From positions 1 to 30,412 of the forward strand of contig MSJH02000336.1 of NCBI GenBank assembly GCA_001931875.2: a stretch of DNA of 30,412 nt. Reading direction: 5' to 3'. The stretch comes from Byssochlamys sp. IMV 00236. Taxonomy: Eukaryota; Ascomycota; Eurotiomycetes; Eurotiales; Thermoascaceae. The first letter of the stretch is position 1, and each line of letters starts with the position of its first letter. Of the stretch, positions 21,141 through 30,412 are shown one piece after another. The position numbers and the translations under genes were made by a program. Below the pieces are notes generated by a model. It did not search any database. It was not told where the DNA came from and saw only the letters and a list, made by a program, of their open reading frames with translations.

Positions 21141-22513
21141 ACACCTTAATAGAAATGACACTGGGTAATTTCAAGCTGTTCACAAAATATGTGTGAAGTT
21201 CTCTCCACAGTCTAATCCTTTCATCATAGTTGTCAAGTTTTTCAAAATGGGGATAAAAGCCCTTCTCATAGATACATGAAAGAAGGACTATAGAGTGACA
21301 CGGTCTCACTCATTTTTATCATATACTTGTTGCTCAGGTTCCAAGCAATCAACAGTCAATTGCCACTACTTCTGTGGTTTCAGTTATCGTATCTTAAACT
21401 ATCACAGGGTCCTTTCAAATTAAATTAGACGATAAACACCATGCTTCTATTAAAAGACAACAAAGGGTACTTATTATTATTCGCATAATGAAGGACTAAA
21501 CATAGAGGGAATTTTTAATTTTTCATTAAATGGCTATTGTAAAGCATCTTTTCTTCTTCAACATCAGTCAACCAAACTTCTCGTCATTAGGCATTTTAAT
21601 AATATTTTGGAAGCCTTGTGGTGCTTGCTACAAAATGAGTAATGAGAATATTTATTAGATAATTGAGTATTGATGTACAGGTATTTTCTATCAAATTACT
21701 TACTGTGCGAAAGGAATAGAACCGTCCCTCTTCACGTCACTATGGTTGCATATGCGTATACATAGTTAATATAATGTCTATTTTACACAACAACTTGTGT
21801 ATCATTTTATTAAGAGAACACAAATGACTACTCTTTCTGGAATAATGAATGCTCCACTAGCCTTTCTCTTTTTTCATATAGCAAATCATAGCTGGTAAGT
21901 CTACTAAAAAAGGTAGCGTTTCATATTAACATCAAGTAAAGTATATCCATTTTGGATTGATTACGACATCGTTACATACACTAAAATGTCTTTACACAAA
22001 GAAGTTCTCTTAAGTCATCTTTCCGCAAGTGGGCATATCATATGACTACTGCTTAGCAAAATGAAACTCGACAACTAAAGTCAACTTATGATTCCATCAA
22101 CAGCTTGTTTTTATCAAGACTGACCAAAGCATCATTGTACATGAGAGGCACAGTAAGATGGGATTTGCGTCCTATAAACTCAAATAAGCCGATGTTAACC
22201 AGCAAATATCTTTTATTAGCACACGATTCCTTTCATTTGCCGCTTCATTAAATCAACGCAAGATTGTAGTCATTATCAGTGAACGTATTAAACAAACCCA
22301 AGTGTATTCATCACCCTTATTTATGCTTTGAAGGATGACACCATGTGATATACTTTTTGATAGTGTGCATTTTTGGGCCTATGTAGACATTTTTTTATGC
22401 GCACCCTTAAGTTAGCCCCTTGCACATACTGATAATCTTACACGTGAAATTTCAGTATTTTGTGGAGGAAGAAAAAAGATTACTTGTTCTTTTTTATTTT
22501 ATTTTATTCAAAC

Positions 22514-24049
22514 ATGGACAAACGACAAGCTGAGCTTCATAGACTCTATAAGGAGCATGAATCCATGATTGATAATGTAAGACGCACTCTAAAAAAGGAA
22601 ATAGCGACTCTGGTAGAAGAATATGATTTGACAAGTGAAGAAGCACACCATTTAAACGAATTTATCCAAGACAAGGGTACTTTTTTCTCATAAAGGTCTT
22701 TTATAGATAATGCTTTTACTCATGATTATTATCAGCTACCTTGTTTCGATACTTGCGTAAAAACAACTTTAATGTACCAACTACTCTATCTCTACTGCTA
22801 GACACAATAAAATGGAGAATGCATCAAGAAGTTGATTATTCTATGCTGGAACATGAATTCTTTACTAGACCACTTGCTTATTTTCATAAATTTGATAAAT
22901 ACCATCGACCCATTCTTATTATTCATCTCTCTCAGCTACCAACTCTTCCTTCTTCATCAACTGACTTGGTAGAATATTTATCCCCATTGATCATATTTGT
23001 GTTGGAAACTGCAAGAAAACTTGTATGGAATTTGTGTAAACAGAGAATAGAAGTAAATGACTTTTCAGTTCTCGAGACGGTTGTACTCATCGACTTTAAA
23101 AACGCAAGCTCATTACCAATGGTAACACACACATGCTTATCTTTTAGAGTATGCATATAAACAATTGACTGTAGGATATTACGTTATTCAAATCGTTGAT
23201 CTCTTTACTACGAAGGTATCCCGGTATTATTGGAACTGTCTACTTGCTTAATTTTAGTTGGGTTTATCAAGGTCTATGGCAAATGTGTAAGCTGGTATTA
23301 TCTGAAGAAGCGAAATTAAAAGTCAACTTTCCAAAATTGCATGAATTACAGGAACTGATTGAGCCAAAGGACATACTAAAAGGTAAAAATATAAAAAAGT
23401 ATAATTTAATGTCATTACAAACTTAACTTTTCCCTCTCTTTTGCTGCTGCTGTCGTTGTTACTAGTATTTGGAGGTCAGGATCCATTTGAATGGTCTATT
23501 GAGCACGACAATTATTATCAGAGATTCAATCTGCTCAGTCGATGTAATTCAGCAACATCTGTTTATTACGATGCACCCAATGGACTGTTATCAAGACCAT
23601 CGTCCGCTTTTAGTCACTATGAAACCCCACTTGGCCCACTAACTCCAATCACAAGTCATTCTAATCTTTTATTTTTGTCTATGCAATCGGCAAATACGAG
23701 CAAGATCGTCAATAAGCTACAAGATCTCTTTACTACTGCACCTGCATCATCAACAGCATCTTCATCTTTATCATCATCAGAAGGAGATCATCAATTAGAG
23801 ATTTCCCCCTTAGTCTCAAAAGAAAAGCTGACTGTAGTCGATAGTAGTTTATTCATAAAGAAGAGAAAAAGATGGTTCGCTGACACAAGACTCTTTATAC
23901 AATATTTTGGTGTCAAGATGATAAAGAAAATCATTCAGTACAAGTCAACCTTCTTCTATTGGATACTTGCATGTATATTACTAAGGAATGGAATACAAGA
24001 GTTACTACTGTTAATAATCAGTGCCAATAAAAAGAAACTGATCAAATAA
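22514..24049 (+). CDS. CRAL-TRIO (Sec14-like) lipid-binding protein with C-terminal membrane anchor
   Basis: Four exons, 22514-22676, 22736-23121, 23175-23382 and 23466-24049, give 446 aa (447 codons exactly). The N-terminal helical CRAL_TRIO_N part ends in ATLFRYLRKNNFNVPTTLSL. The Sec14 fold follows at about residues 90-255: YFHKFDKYHRPILIIHLSQL, VLIDFKNASSLPM, then LISLLRRYPGIIGTVYLLNF and VFGGQDPFEW, the usual end of the lipid-binding pocket. Residues 260-400 are a Ser/Thr-rich linker with YYDA at 286-289. Residues about 415-438 (FFYWILACILLRNGIQELLL) form a tail anchor followed by Lys residues. A Sec14-like domain plus tail anchor recalls animal MOSPD2, but no MSP domain is present. A role in lipid transfer or sensing at the ER or a contact site is inferred. 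The exon 3 acceptor at 23174 was chosen because nearer AGs break the frame. Confidence 0.85.
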
Positions 24050-24756
24050 AAAAAGGGGGCAGATTTATTTTGTATATATATAGTATATATTCCTGTTGCT
24101 CTTTATGTATCGTCAAGATCTACACTTTTGAATTTGATATCCACGTCGATCACTGAACTACCTTTTTGAAACAATTCTCAAATATTTCGTTGTTTAATAA
24201 CTATGTTACTCTCGATAGATAGGGCATGGACGATCTGTATCAGCCGAGTGAAAAACAGTGATCTGATTGGTACGATGTCTGGCTAGTGCTAAATCTTAAA
24301 TAAATATAAGAATTAATAATCCAGTGCAAATGCTTTGTTTACATTACTTTGAGATGATGATCATAAATAACGTTTTGGTTATAGAAAAACTCAGTACCAT
24401 TTGCGCCAATTGCAGTTTTCTTCATTTTAGTAATCAAGAAAAAAGAAAAACCTGTGTGTAATTAGAACTTTGAACCGTAAGCAAGCCTATGCATAAAGAA
24501 AAATAAATGTGCCGCATCTATTTTTAGTTTAGTCCCGTACGCCTATTCTCTCATGTCAAACTAGCTTAATCCATTCCAAAAAGGCACAGTGGAATAAGAC
24601 GACAAATGGGCGTTACACCGCATAAGTGAATCGAGAAATTAAGAATCATCATTCCATATATCAACTGTATGATTTACATTTTAGGTTAAGATGTATCTTT
24701 GTAGAATGTGTCCATATATCCCTTAGTTCTGTCTTTTATCTCCTGATTGTATTTTA

Positions 24757-24858
24757 GAGAGAAATAGAGAAAGTGAAAGAGAGAGAGAGAAAGATGGAAA
24801 GGAAGAGAAAGTGAAAGAGAGAAAGAGAGAGAGAAAAGGGAAGGAAGGGGGGAATGGG
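24757..24858 (+). repeat. GA-rich low-complexity tract
   Basis: About 100 bases almost purely of purines (AGAGAGAAATAG...GAAAGAGAGAG...GGAAGGGG). A microsatellite-like polypurine tract. Confidence 0.7.
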
Positions 24859-25018
24859 CGTAGGGTTACGATTGCTGACAGAGAGTAAACTCCCATATAT
24901 GCTCCATGTGATAACTTTGTATACCCCTAATACTACGTTTAGTCAGATTTTTATTTATAAATAATTAAAACCTCTATTGGGCGTACGATTGAAATATTAC
25001 ATATACCCCTAATACTAC
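24855..25018 (+). repeat. Direct repeat, second copy internally deleted
   Basis: Copy 1 (24855-24936) starts TGGGCGTA, has CGATTG soon after, and ends TATACCCCTAATACTAC. Copy 2 (24978-25018) has the same start, the same CGATTG and the same 17-base end, but lacks about 40 internal bases. The shared ends suggest a duplicated element, one copy shortened. Confidence 0.55.
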
Positions 25019-25267
25019 ACCTTATTCAGAAATTATCCGCACACTGGTAAAAAAATGATAATTTCAGACAACAGTTAATGATAAAAGAGAACCCATCAGA
25101 TGCAAATGAATGAATAAAGAAAAGGTTAGTAAATCAGTTATTACATTGATATAAAATACTTAAATTATGAAGAAGAGGATCTATAAGAGAAAAAGAATAG
25201 ACGTTTAAAAGAGATTATTAGTATCTTACCCGAAGTGTATCATGGATGGGCCAGCGATAACTGGTCC

Positions 25268-25342
25268 GGAAAAAGAAGAGAAAAGAGAAAAAGAGAGCAA
25301 GACAGAGAGAGAGCAAGAGAGTGACCAAAGGAGCGGAAAGGG
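25268..25342 (+). repeat. Second GA-rich low-complexity tract
   Basis: A second polypurine tract (AAAAAGAAGAGAAAAGAG...GACAGAGAGAGAGC), similar in composition to the one at 24757. Confidence 0.65.
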
Positions 25343-25379
25343 TTGAAGGAGTGGATGAGGCCAAAGTTTGATAAGAACC

Positions 25380-25410
25380 AAACTACCCCCAGCCAACGCC
25401 GGGTTAGTTT
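25380..25410. repeat. Short palindrome
   Basis: AAACTACCCCC at 25380-25390 pairs with CGGGTTAGTTT at 25400-25410 (9 of 11 positions) around a 9-base GC-rich loop. It stands out from the AT-rich surroundings. Confidence 0.4.
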
Positions 25411-25920
25411 CGATCATGCTCTATAATACTGCATATCAATTTCTTACAAGAGTAAAGAATATAACATACCTTAGGACTAGTTGGGGAATAGCTGACCTTA
25501 CTTTGGTCCAAAGAAGAAGAAAAGAAAAAGACAAGATCAGACTATTTAAACAAAGTCTTTAACAACCTTTTCAGTTACGTGTTTGTTATGTGTTGACTGC
25601 ATTTATGTTTTCTTAAAAATATCAAGCTCATTTTATGTATTAAGTATTGTCTTTTAAACAGTAAAGAAGACATAGAAAATCAGTTAAAGTGTTGATTGTT
25701 ATTGATCTTGTAATGTGTGCGAACAATTCTGAAAAAAAGTGGACTTGTCAATTTCAAAGAAAATATCGGGCTTTTGCCTGATTTATAAAATATAAAGGAT
25801 GAGAATATACGCTCACTATACTCTTAGTGTAACCCTTTTGAATCGTTGTTAAGAAAAACAAAAACTTTATTCACGATTGAATAACATAAAAGGCCTTTCT
25901 TTTTTATTTTCGTTTTTTCC

Positions 25921-25925
<5 letters not shown>

Positions 25926-25956
<31 letters not shown>
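25926..25956 (+). repeat. Poly(T) tract of 31 bases
   Basis: An uninterrupted run of T, 135 bases upstream of the GATA gene start. Long poly(dA:dT) tracts exclude nucleosomes in fungal promoters, so it may help keep this promoter open. Confidence 0.6.
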
Positions 25957-26091
25957 CACTTTAAGCTATGCAATTTTATTCTGAGCAACAGCCATTCAAT
26001 AGACTTACATTACCTTCCATAAGGTAAATAAAGAAAAAAAGCTAATATCCTTATGCTGACAACTTGTTGTAGAGATGATTATATCTACAAT

Positions 26092-27053
26092 ATGTCGAAT
26101 AAGAATGTAAAGAGTATATAATATGTTTAGATGCACAAGCTATAACCCTTCACTTAGGTTTATGCATCCGATGTCAATCTATTGGACGGTCGATCCGTCA
26201 TTAACCCTCAACAAATAAATGTGCGTCTACCTAGTATCAGTGAACTTAATTGTTATATTTCTCGATCAGCCTCATCCACATACTCCCCTTATCCTGTCGT
26301 ATCTCAGCAAAGTGCTCGTGCAACGGGACGCATTACCAAAAAGCATGTAAATATTTGTTAACTTCACTAAACCTTCTCTTGTGGTTTGACATCCATATTC
26401 CTCCTATAGAGAAACTCATCTTCTTTTACATCACAAAAAGTTACCTTTCCATTAAAGTGTCACTCCTGTCAAAGGTATTTTTAGCTTATGTATAAAGAAA
26501 TAATGATCTAACTTTAATCTAGTACCGAAACACCAGAGTGGCGTAAAGGACCCTTAGGTGAATCACTTTTTTTTTCTTCCTATTCTCAGACTAACCTTGT
26601 TTAACAAAACAGGACCTCGTACTTTGTGTAATGCGTGCGGTCTAAGTAAGTTTAGTTACATGGGCAAAATGTTTAAAAAGGGAGTGGGGAACTGAGGGGA
26701 AAGATGAAAAAAAAAGGGGGGGAAGAGTAGCAAATGGAGTGATCAAATTAAATTTAGAATATTCATTATTCTTTTCTTTACTTAGTTTGGACTAAACTAT
26801 GCAAGCAAGAGAAGGCAAAGAAAGCCCTCAAAGATCAAGATGCATGTATGCTTTGTTTTGTCAATAACCAGACATATAAACTCACATTTCCCTAATAGGT
26901 AAACAGATGGTCAAAAAGTCTCCTTCATCTGTCTCTACTACTAGCACTAGTACCACTTCCATGATCGATTCTCCTTCTCCTTCTCCTTCTCCTTCTCTTT
27001 CTCCTACCACTATCAAGAATAACAGACCCACCCTTTCGTTTTTGTTGTCATAG
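26092..27053 (+). CDS. GATA-type zinc-finger transcription factor (seven exons)
   Basis: No long open frame exists here; the gene was rebuilt from splice sites. Exons: 26092-26106, 26158-26346, 26410-26474, 26523-26557, 26613-26645, 26786-26845 and 26899-27053. They sum to 184 codons, giving 183 aa, with every phase consistent. The zinc finger is C86-x2-C89-x18-C108-x2-C111, spread over exons 3-5 and reading CHSCQSTETPEWRKGPLG then PRTLCNACGL, followed by IWTKLCKQEKAKKALKDQDA. The 18-residue loop is the type found in fungal NsdD, WC-2 and yeast Gat-like factors, and differs from the 17-residue loop of AreA/NIT2. A basic stretch (RITKKH) precedes it. The C-terminus is Ser/Pro-rich with a SPSPSPSPS run. 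It probably binds GATA sites in the nucleus. No PAS domain is visible, so it is not a full WC-2. An additional upstream exon cannot be excluded. Confidence 0.82.
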
Positions 27054-27102
27054 ATGCATTTATATACATATTTAAAACAGTTGAAAGATTCACAACCTAT
27101 GC

Positions 27103-27105
<3 letters not shown>

Positions 27106-27134
<29 letters not shown>
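27106..27134 (+). repeat. Poly(T) tract of 29 bases
   Basis: Lies between the 3' ends of the GATA gene (plus) and SYF1 (minus). Read in the SYF1 direction it is an A29 run, 121 bases after the SYF1 stop. It could serve as an A-rich 3' element or be simple slippage. Confidence 0.6.
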
Positions 27135-27137
<3 letters not shown>

Positions 27138-27254
27138 TACATGTAACATACACACATTCATACACATGAAGACTTCTCTTTCTTTCTTTTATTAGTTTAT
27201 TTTTTCTTTGCATTACTGATTTAAAAACACGCTATTGCTCTAAATAAAGATGAT

Positions 27255-29791
27255 TTATGTAAACGTTGCCTGTACACTTCGCTTGATACGAAGCATTTCT
27301 TTAAAGGTATCTTCATTTCCATGATGGACTTCAAAGTCATGCCATGTTTTCCAGAAATCGGCTTGTTTCTAAAAACAGTATGAGTACGTTATCTACTTAT
27401 ATTTATAAAATATACCCTAGGATCAAACAATTGAGCTGCGAATCCATAGATGGCACGGGCACGCTCGATTTCTCCAAGTTTTTCTTCTAGTTTTGCATAT
27501 CTCAGAGCCATCACTCTAACATCCTTGTCAGGTAAAGATTCAATAGCACTCTCATAAATTTCGCGTGAAGCCGTGACACCGAAGCATTCGGTTGCCTTGG
27601 CAATGTAGTATTCGTACATCTCTCGTCTGTCTTCATCGGCAACTGCCTTGGTGGCACGGTCATAGATTCTCATTGCATGACGGGCCAATCCGTGTTCTTC
27701 TTCTAGTCTGCCATACATTAAATAAATCGGCTTAGCATACTTGGGCGGGCACTGGTCTAAAGCTTGTTCAAATAAGTCTCTGGCACGTTCCAGCTTCGTA
27801 CCACCCTGTCAAAACAAAAATATCATGAGTTCCGGCTTCATTTCCCGAATGTATTCTAACTTACATAGCGCTTTAAGAATCGTTCCAAATAAATATTCCA
27901 AAGTTCAAAGGCAATAGGATATCCAAACAGATCAATACCGCGTTCATAAACCTTGAACGATTCTTCAAAGTATTGATTCTCTTCCAAAAATGTAGCATAG
28001 TTTACGATCGTCTGGGGATTGGCTATTCTCAAGTCCAAGACCTTGTCATACACTGCCTTTGTGCTTTCTACCGTGCCTACACTTTCCTCAAGATCAATAT
28101 AGAAACTCCACAAACGAAGACTCTTGAACAATCGATGGTGTACAGGAAGTGATTCGTCATGGAAGTTGACATGCTTTGAATTCATATTCAGCAATTTAGG
28201 TGTCTGTGTGGCACGAGCCATAGTATCAATAGCTCGATCAAAATCACCTTGTCGCGTCTCCATTTCCGCATACTCACACCAAACATCGGCCAAGTCATTC
28301 ACAGTCTTGTAGTTGACCTTTACGGCCTTTTCAAAAATAGCCCGAGCAGATTCAATATCGCCGTTATCTTCATAGAATCTTGCAAACTTGGCCCAAAGAT
28401 CCTGTAGTTTACCATGCGCCTTTTTGGGATGAATGGTCTGTATCGCCTGTGTATAAGTCTCGACAACTTTATCCTTATTGTCTCCCCAAAGCAAGACACG
28501 CTGTTGCCATTCAATGACATTATTTGGATTTTGTCGTAGTAACACGTCATTCACCAGGAAAGGACGACGATCCATGAGATGTTCATATCGCATCAATCTG
28601 ATGTCAAGATCCACATCTTCCTCTTCGTCTCTTTCTCCTTCTGCTTCCCGCTCTTTTATCATTTCCATCTTGGTTGTGATCATCTCTTCCTCAAACTCTG
28701 CATAAGCGTCAAAAATAGCTGTAAAATCTCTAACTGTGAGTACAGTCGTGATACCCTCTTCAAATATATCTCTAGCCTACAATAACATTAATCTCATGCT
28801 TTTGCTTTCCTTTTTGTATTGTGTTCTTACTCTTTCTAATTGACCCATTCTGATCCAATACATGGCTAGTCGACAGTAAAGTATACCGACTTGATCTGTA
28901 AATCGCTTAATACCACTTCGAATAATAGCTTCCACATTGATACTCGTAATGTCATCACAGTGTTCCACGACTAGCTCACACAGATCCTGCCATAGTTGAT
29001 AGTTTGATTTTCCACGTATAGATTTAAATTTATTATCGTCTACTATTTTCACCAACTGAACTGCTGCTTCGTCATAGCGTTCAAGTCGGATCAATTCTTC
29101 AATATATTTTTCAATAAATGTAGGTTCAAGCTATGATTAATTATTAGAATCTAATATGTATAATTCAAAAATGCATCCTACTTTTATATAGCGTTTGTAA
29201 ATCGCAACAGCTGTTTCCCCACCTGCTGCTTTAGCAAATTTTAAGTAAAGCTCCCATATTCGGCTGTGTTGAGTGACAGGAAGAGCACGTAAGGCCTCGT
29301 CAAAGGCTCGTCTTGTTCTAGTGATGACGGGCATGGTTGTTAACAAGGAAAGATAATCTAACCAAATTCGAGGCATCTATCAATTGTTTAGAGGATAATC
29401 ATGACATCAACTCTTTCTTTCTTACTTTATGTAACAACATAAAAGAACGTTCATATAAAGCAAGCACTTGATTATACTTGTCTTGTTCTCGAGCAGCATT
29501 GACACCCTTTAGTTTATTGCAGCGCAAATCGAGATACTGTTTCCATAATTTGTATGAACCTGGTAATTCTTGAACAGAACGTTCATAGACATGACAAAGT
29601 TCTTCAAAAGTGCCGCTGCTTTTCTTGTAGTCAATGTATTTCAACCAAGAGTGAAGGTTGTAAGGATTACGTTTGAGCTCTTCTTCATAAGGTAAATCGT
29701 ATTCACTCTAACATTAATAAAAGAGGAATAAGTTTTGTTTGTTTGATTAAAAAGATAGATCTACATTATTGTTACTAGGATTGCTGTCCAT
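27255..29791 (-). CDS. SYF1: Pre-mRNA splicing factor SYF1 (XAB2/Cwf3), HAT-repeat protein
   Basis: Seven exons, 29791-29765, 29707-29426, 29376-29182, 29130-28831, 28776-27865, 27805-27416 and 27368-27255, give 739 aa (740 codons). The first exon is only MDSNPSNNN. The whole length is HAT (half-a-TPR) repeats: [112 protein letters not shown], and [23 protein letters not shown]1 is a scaffold of the Prp19/NineTeen complex in the spliceosome and joins transcription-coupled repair in animals. The protein stops at KRSVQATFT, right after the last HAT repeat. Human XAB2 (about 855 aa) and S. pombe Cwf3 (790) continue with an acidic tail; here that tail is missing, and only about 200 bases separate the stop from the neighbouring gene's end. 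Confidence 0.92.
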
Positions 29792-30178
29792 TAATGTAGA
29801 GGTAAAAAAAAGTGTGCTAAAATTTTCAATAAACACACACACGTACACGCGAATTATACCAGCGCTTGCTTAAAATTTTCACTCAGCAACAACAATGTTT
29901 TTACTTGGTTTTCGGACTTGGTCAAAAAAAATTTGGACTTTGTCCATTTTATTTTGGACGAACTCATTTTCATTTTTGGATATTGTCAATTTCAATCTCA
30001 GAGCAAATCATTTTAATTCTAAACAAGCTCATTTCTATTTTCAGACTTTTTTTTTACTTTTTTGGGAAAAGTTTATTTCGCGCACCCAAAAAGCATGGCA
30101 CGCGTATATTTACTTGCATAAAAAGAGCAAAGCGCCTCAAAATTGCAATTCTCTAATTTTTTGACTATTTATATCGTC
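29792..30178. promoter_or_regulatory. Upstream region of SYF1 with G1/S-type motifs
   Basis: Contains ACGCGA at 29847-29852, TTTCGCGC (E2F-like) at 30076-30083 and ACGCGT (MluI cell-cycle box) at 30100-30105. The rest is very T-rich, with recurring TTTTGGA(C/T) phrases at 29930-29985. Two overlapping frames at 29866-30164 are translations of this AT-rich DNA and are not called genes. Confidence 0.35.
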
Positions 30179-30332
30179 ATGGAAATAACAAAAGAAGAAG
30201 CTGCATGCAGCGTATATGGTCTCGTAGTTAATCAAGAAAACAAGGATATTGCAATCAAGAATTTAGAATCAACTGAGCTAGTGTAACTCTAACGACGCTG
30301 AAAATGGCAACTCTGTATCACTCAACCCTGAC

Positions 30333-30389
30333 AACCTTAGTTGTTAAATTAACTTTAGTTGATTTATCAACCAAGGTTAACTTATCAAC
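30333..30389. repeat. Inverted and direct repeats at the window edge
   Basis: AACCTTAGTTG at 30333-30343 is the near-perfect reverse complement of CAACCAAGGTT at 30368-30378. Inside, GTTGATTTATCAAC (30358-30371) and GTTAACTTATCAAC (30376-30389) are near-identical and each almost self-complementary. This could be the end of a short transposable element that continues outside the window. Confidence 0.45.
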
Positions 30390-30412
30390 AGCAGTTGATT
30401 TTAAGAAAAGGA

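Larger units (their letters stand above)
20478..22513. other. Intergenic interval with transposon fossils
   Basis: Positions 20605-21140 hold two broken mobile-element remnants, listed separately. Between 21140 and 22513 no gene is recognised; the 67-codon frame at 21106-21309 (-) overlaps the Helitron remnant, looks protein-like (EKGFYPHFEKLDNYDERIRL) but is unassigned. The last 60 bases form the T-rich leader of the CRAL-TRIO gene. Confidence 0.45.
24050..26091. other. Gene-poor interval rich in simple repeats
   Basis: Contains two GA-rich tracts (24757-24858 and 25268-25342), a truncated direct repeat (24855-25018), a palindrome (25380-25410) and a 31-base T run (25926-25956). A 63-codon minus-strand frame at 25226-25417 translates the CT tract and is not called. 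No gene was recognised. Confidence 0.5.

Noticed and set aside
21106..21309. 67-codon minus-strand frame partly overlapping the Helitron remnant
   Set aside because: Unassigned and overlaps a better-explained fossil; could be another scrap, but nothing supports a gene.
25226..25417. 63-codon minus-strand frame with a donor-like GGTAAG at its end
   Set aside because: It is mostly translated CT tract. All three frames of the possible upstream join hit stops, so no exon chain could be built.
29866..30164. Two overlapping frames of 96 and 89 codons
   Set aside because: Phe/Ile/Leu-rich translation of T-rich DNA with no family, in two frames at once. It is better explained as the SYF1 upstream region.
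1..30412. CRISPR array, operon-like system or defence island
   Set aside because: No regularly spaced repeats, and the genes are spliced eukaryotic loci with separate promoters.

Overview
The window looks like nuclear DNA of an early-diverging filamentous fungus, most likely Mucoromycota/Mucorales. It is AT-rich, the genes are cut by many short introns (mostly 42-64 nt, GTAAG-type donors, TAG/CAG acceptors), pyrimidine-rich leaders precede several start codons, and there are degenerate transposon fossils. The gene families (DENND6-type DENN protein, SYF1, complex I NDUFA7, GATA factor, Sec14-like protein, DUF3712 membrane protein, Ufo1/Pof10-type WD40-UIM protein) are all eukaryotic. Exon joins were worked out by hand. 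They were accepted only when splice sites, reading frame and family similarity agreed, and each recognised multi-exon gene closes to an exact multiple of three.

Layout. 1-900 (+): 3' end of a WD40 protein with ubiquitin-interacting motifs. 901-2935: gene-poor, with one copy of a dispersed repeat and an unexplained hairpin island. 2936-3432 (+): small unknown gene. 3789-4581 (-): universal stress protein, four exons. About 4635-4691: tRNA-like fossil. 5155-10253 (-): 1662-aa single-pass DUF3712 membrane protein. 12378-13065 (-): complex I NDUFA7/B14.5a subunit, five exons. 13629-13977 (+): probable small three-exon gene. 14468-15613 (-): unknown 381-aa protein with an NPF motif. 16358-18767 (-): DENND6-like Rab GEF, 12 exons, with a 521-bp divergent promoter region to 19289-20477 (+), a fungal membrane/coiled-coil protein. 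20605-21140: fossils of an HTH transposase and a Helitron. 22514-24049 (+): CRAL-TRIO protein with a C-terminal membrane anchor. 24757-25410: GA tracts, a direct repeat and a palindrome. 26092-27053 (+): seven-exon GATA zinc-finger gene with no long open frame. 27255-29791 (-): SYF1 splicing factor, seven exons. 29792-30412: SYF1 upstream region with G1/S-type motifs and a repeat-rich edge.

The genes are individual eukaryotic loci, not an operon or a defence island, and no coherent new multi-gene system is visible. The most useful results are the hidden GATA gene, the tail-anchored Sec14-like protein with an FFAT-like motif, a SYF1 that stops early, the Helitron fossil and the dispersed repeat seen twice in inverted orientation.
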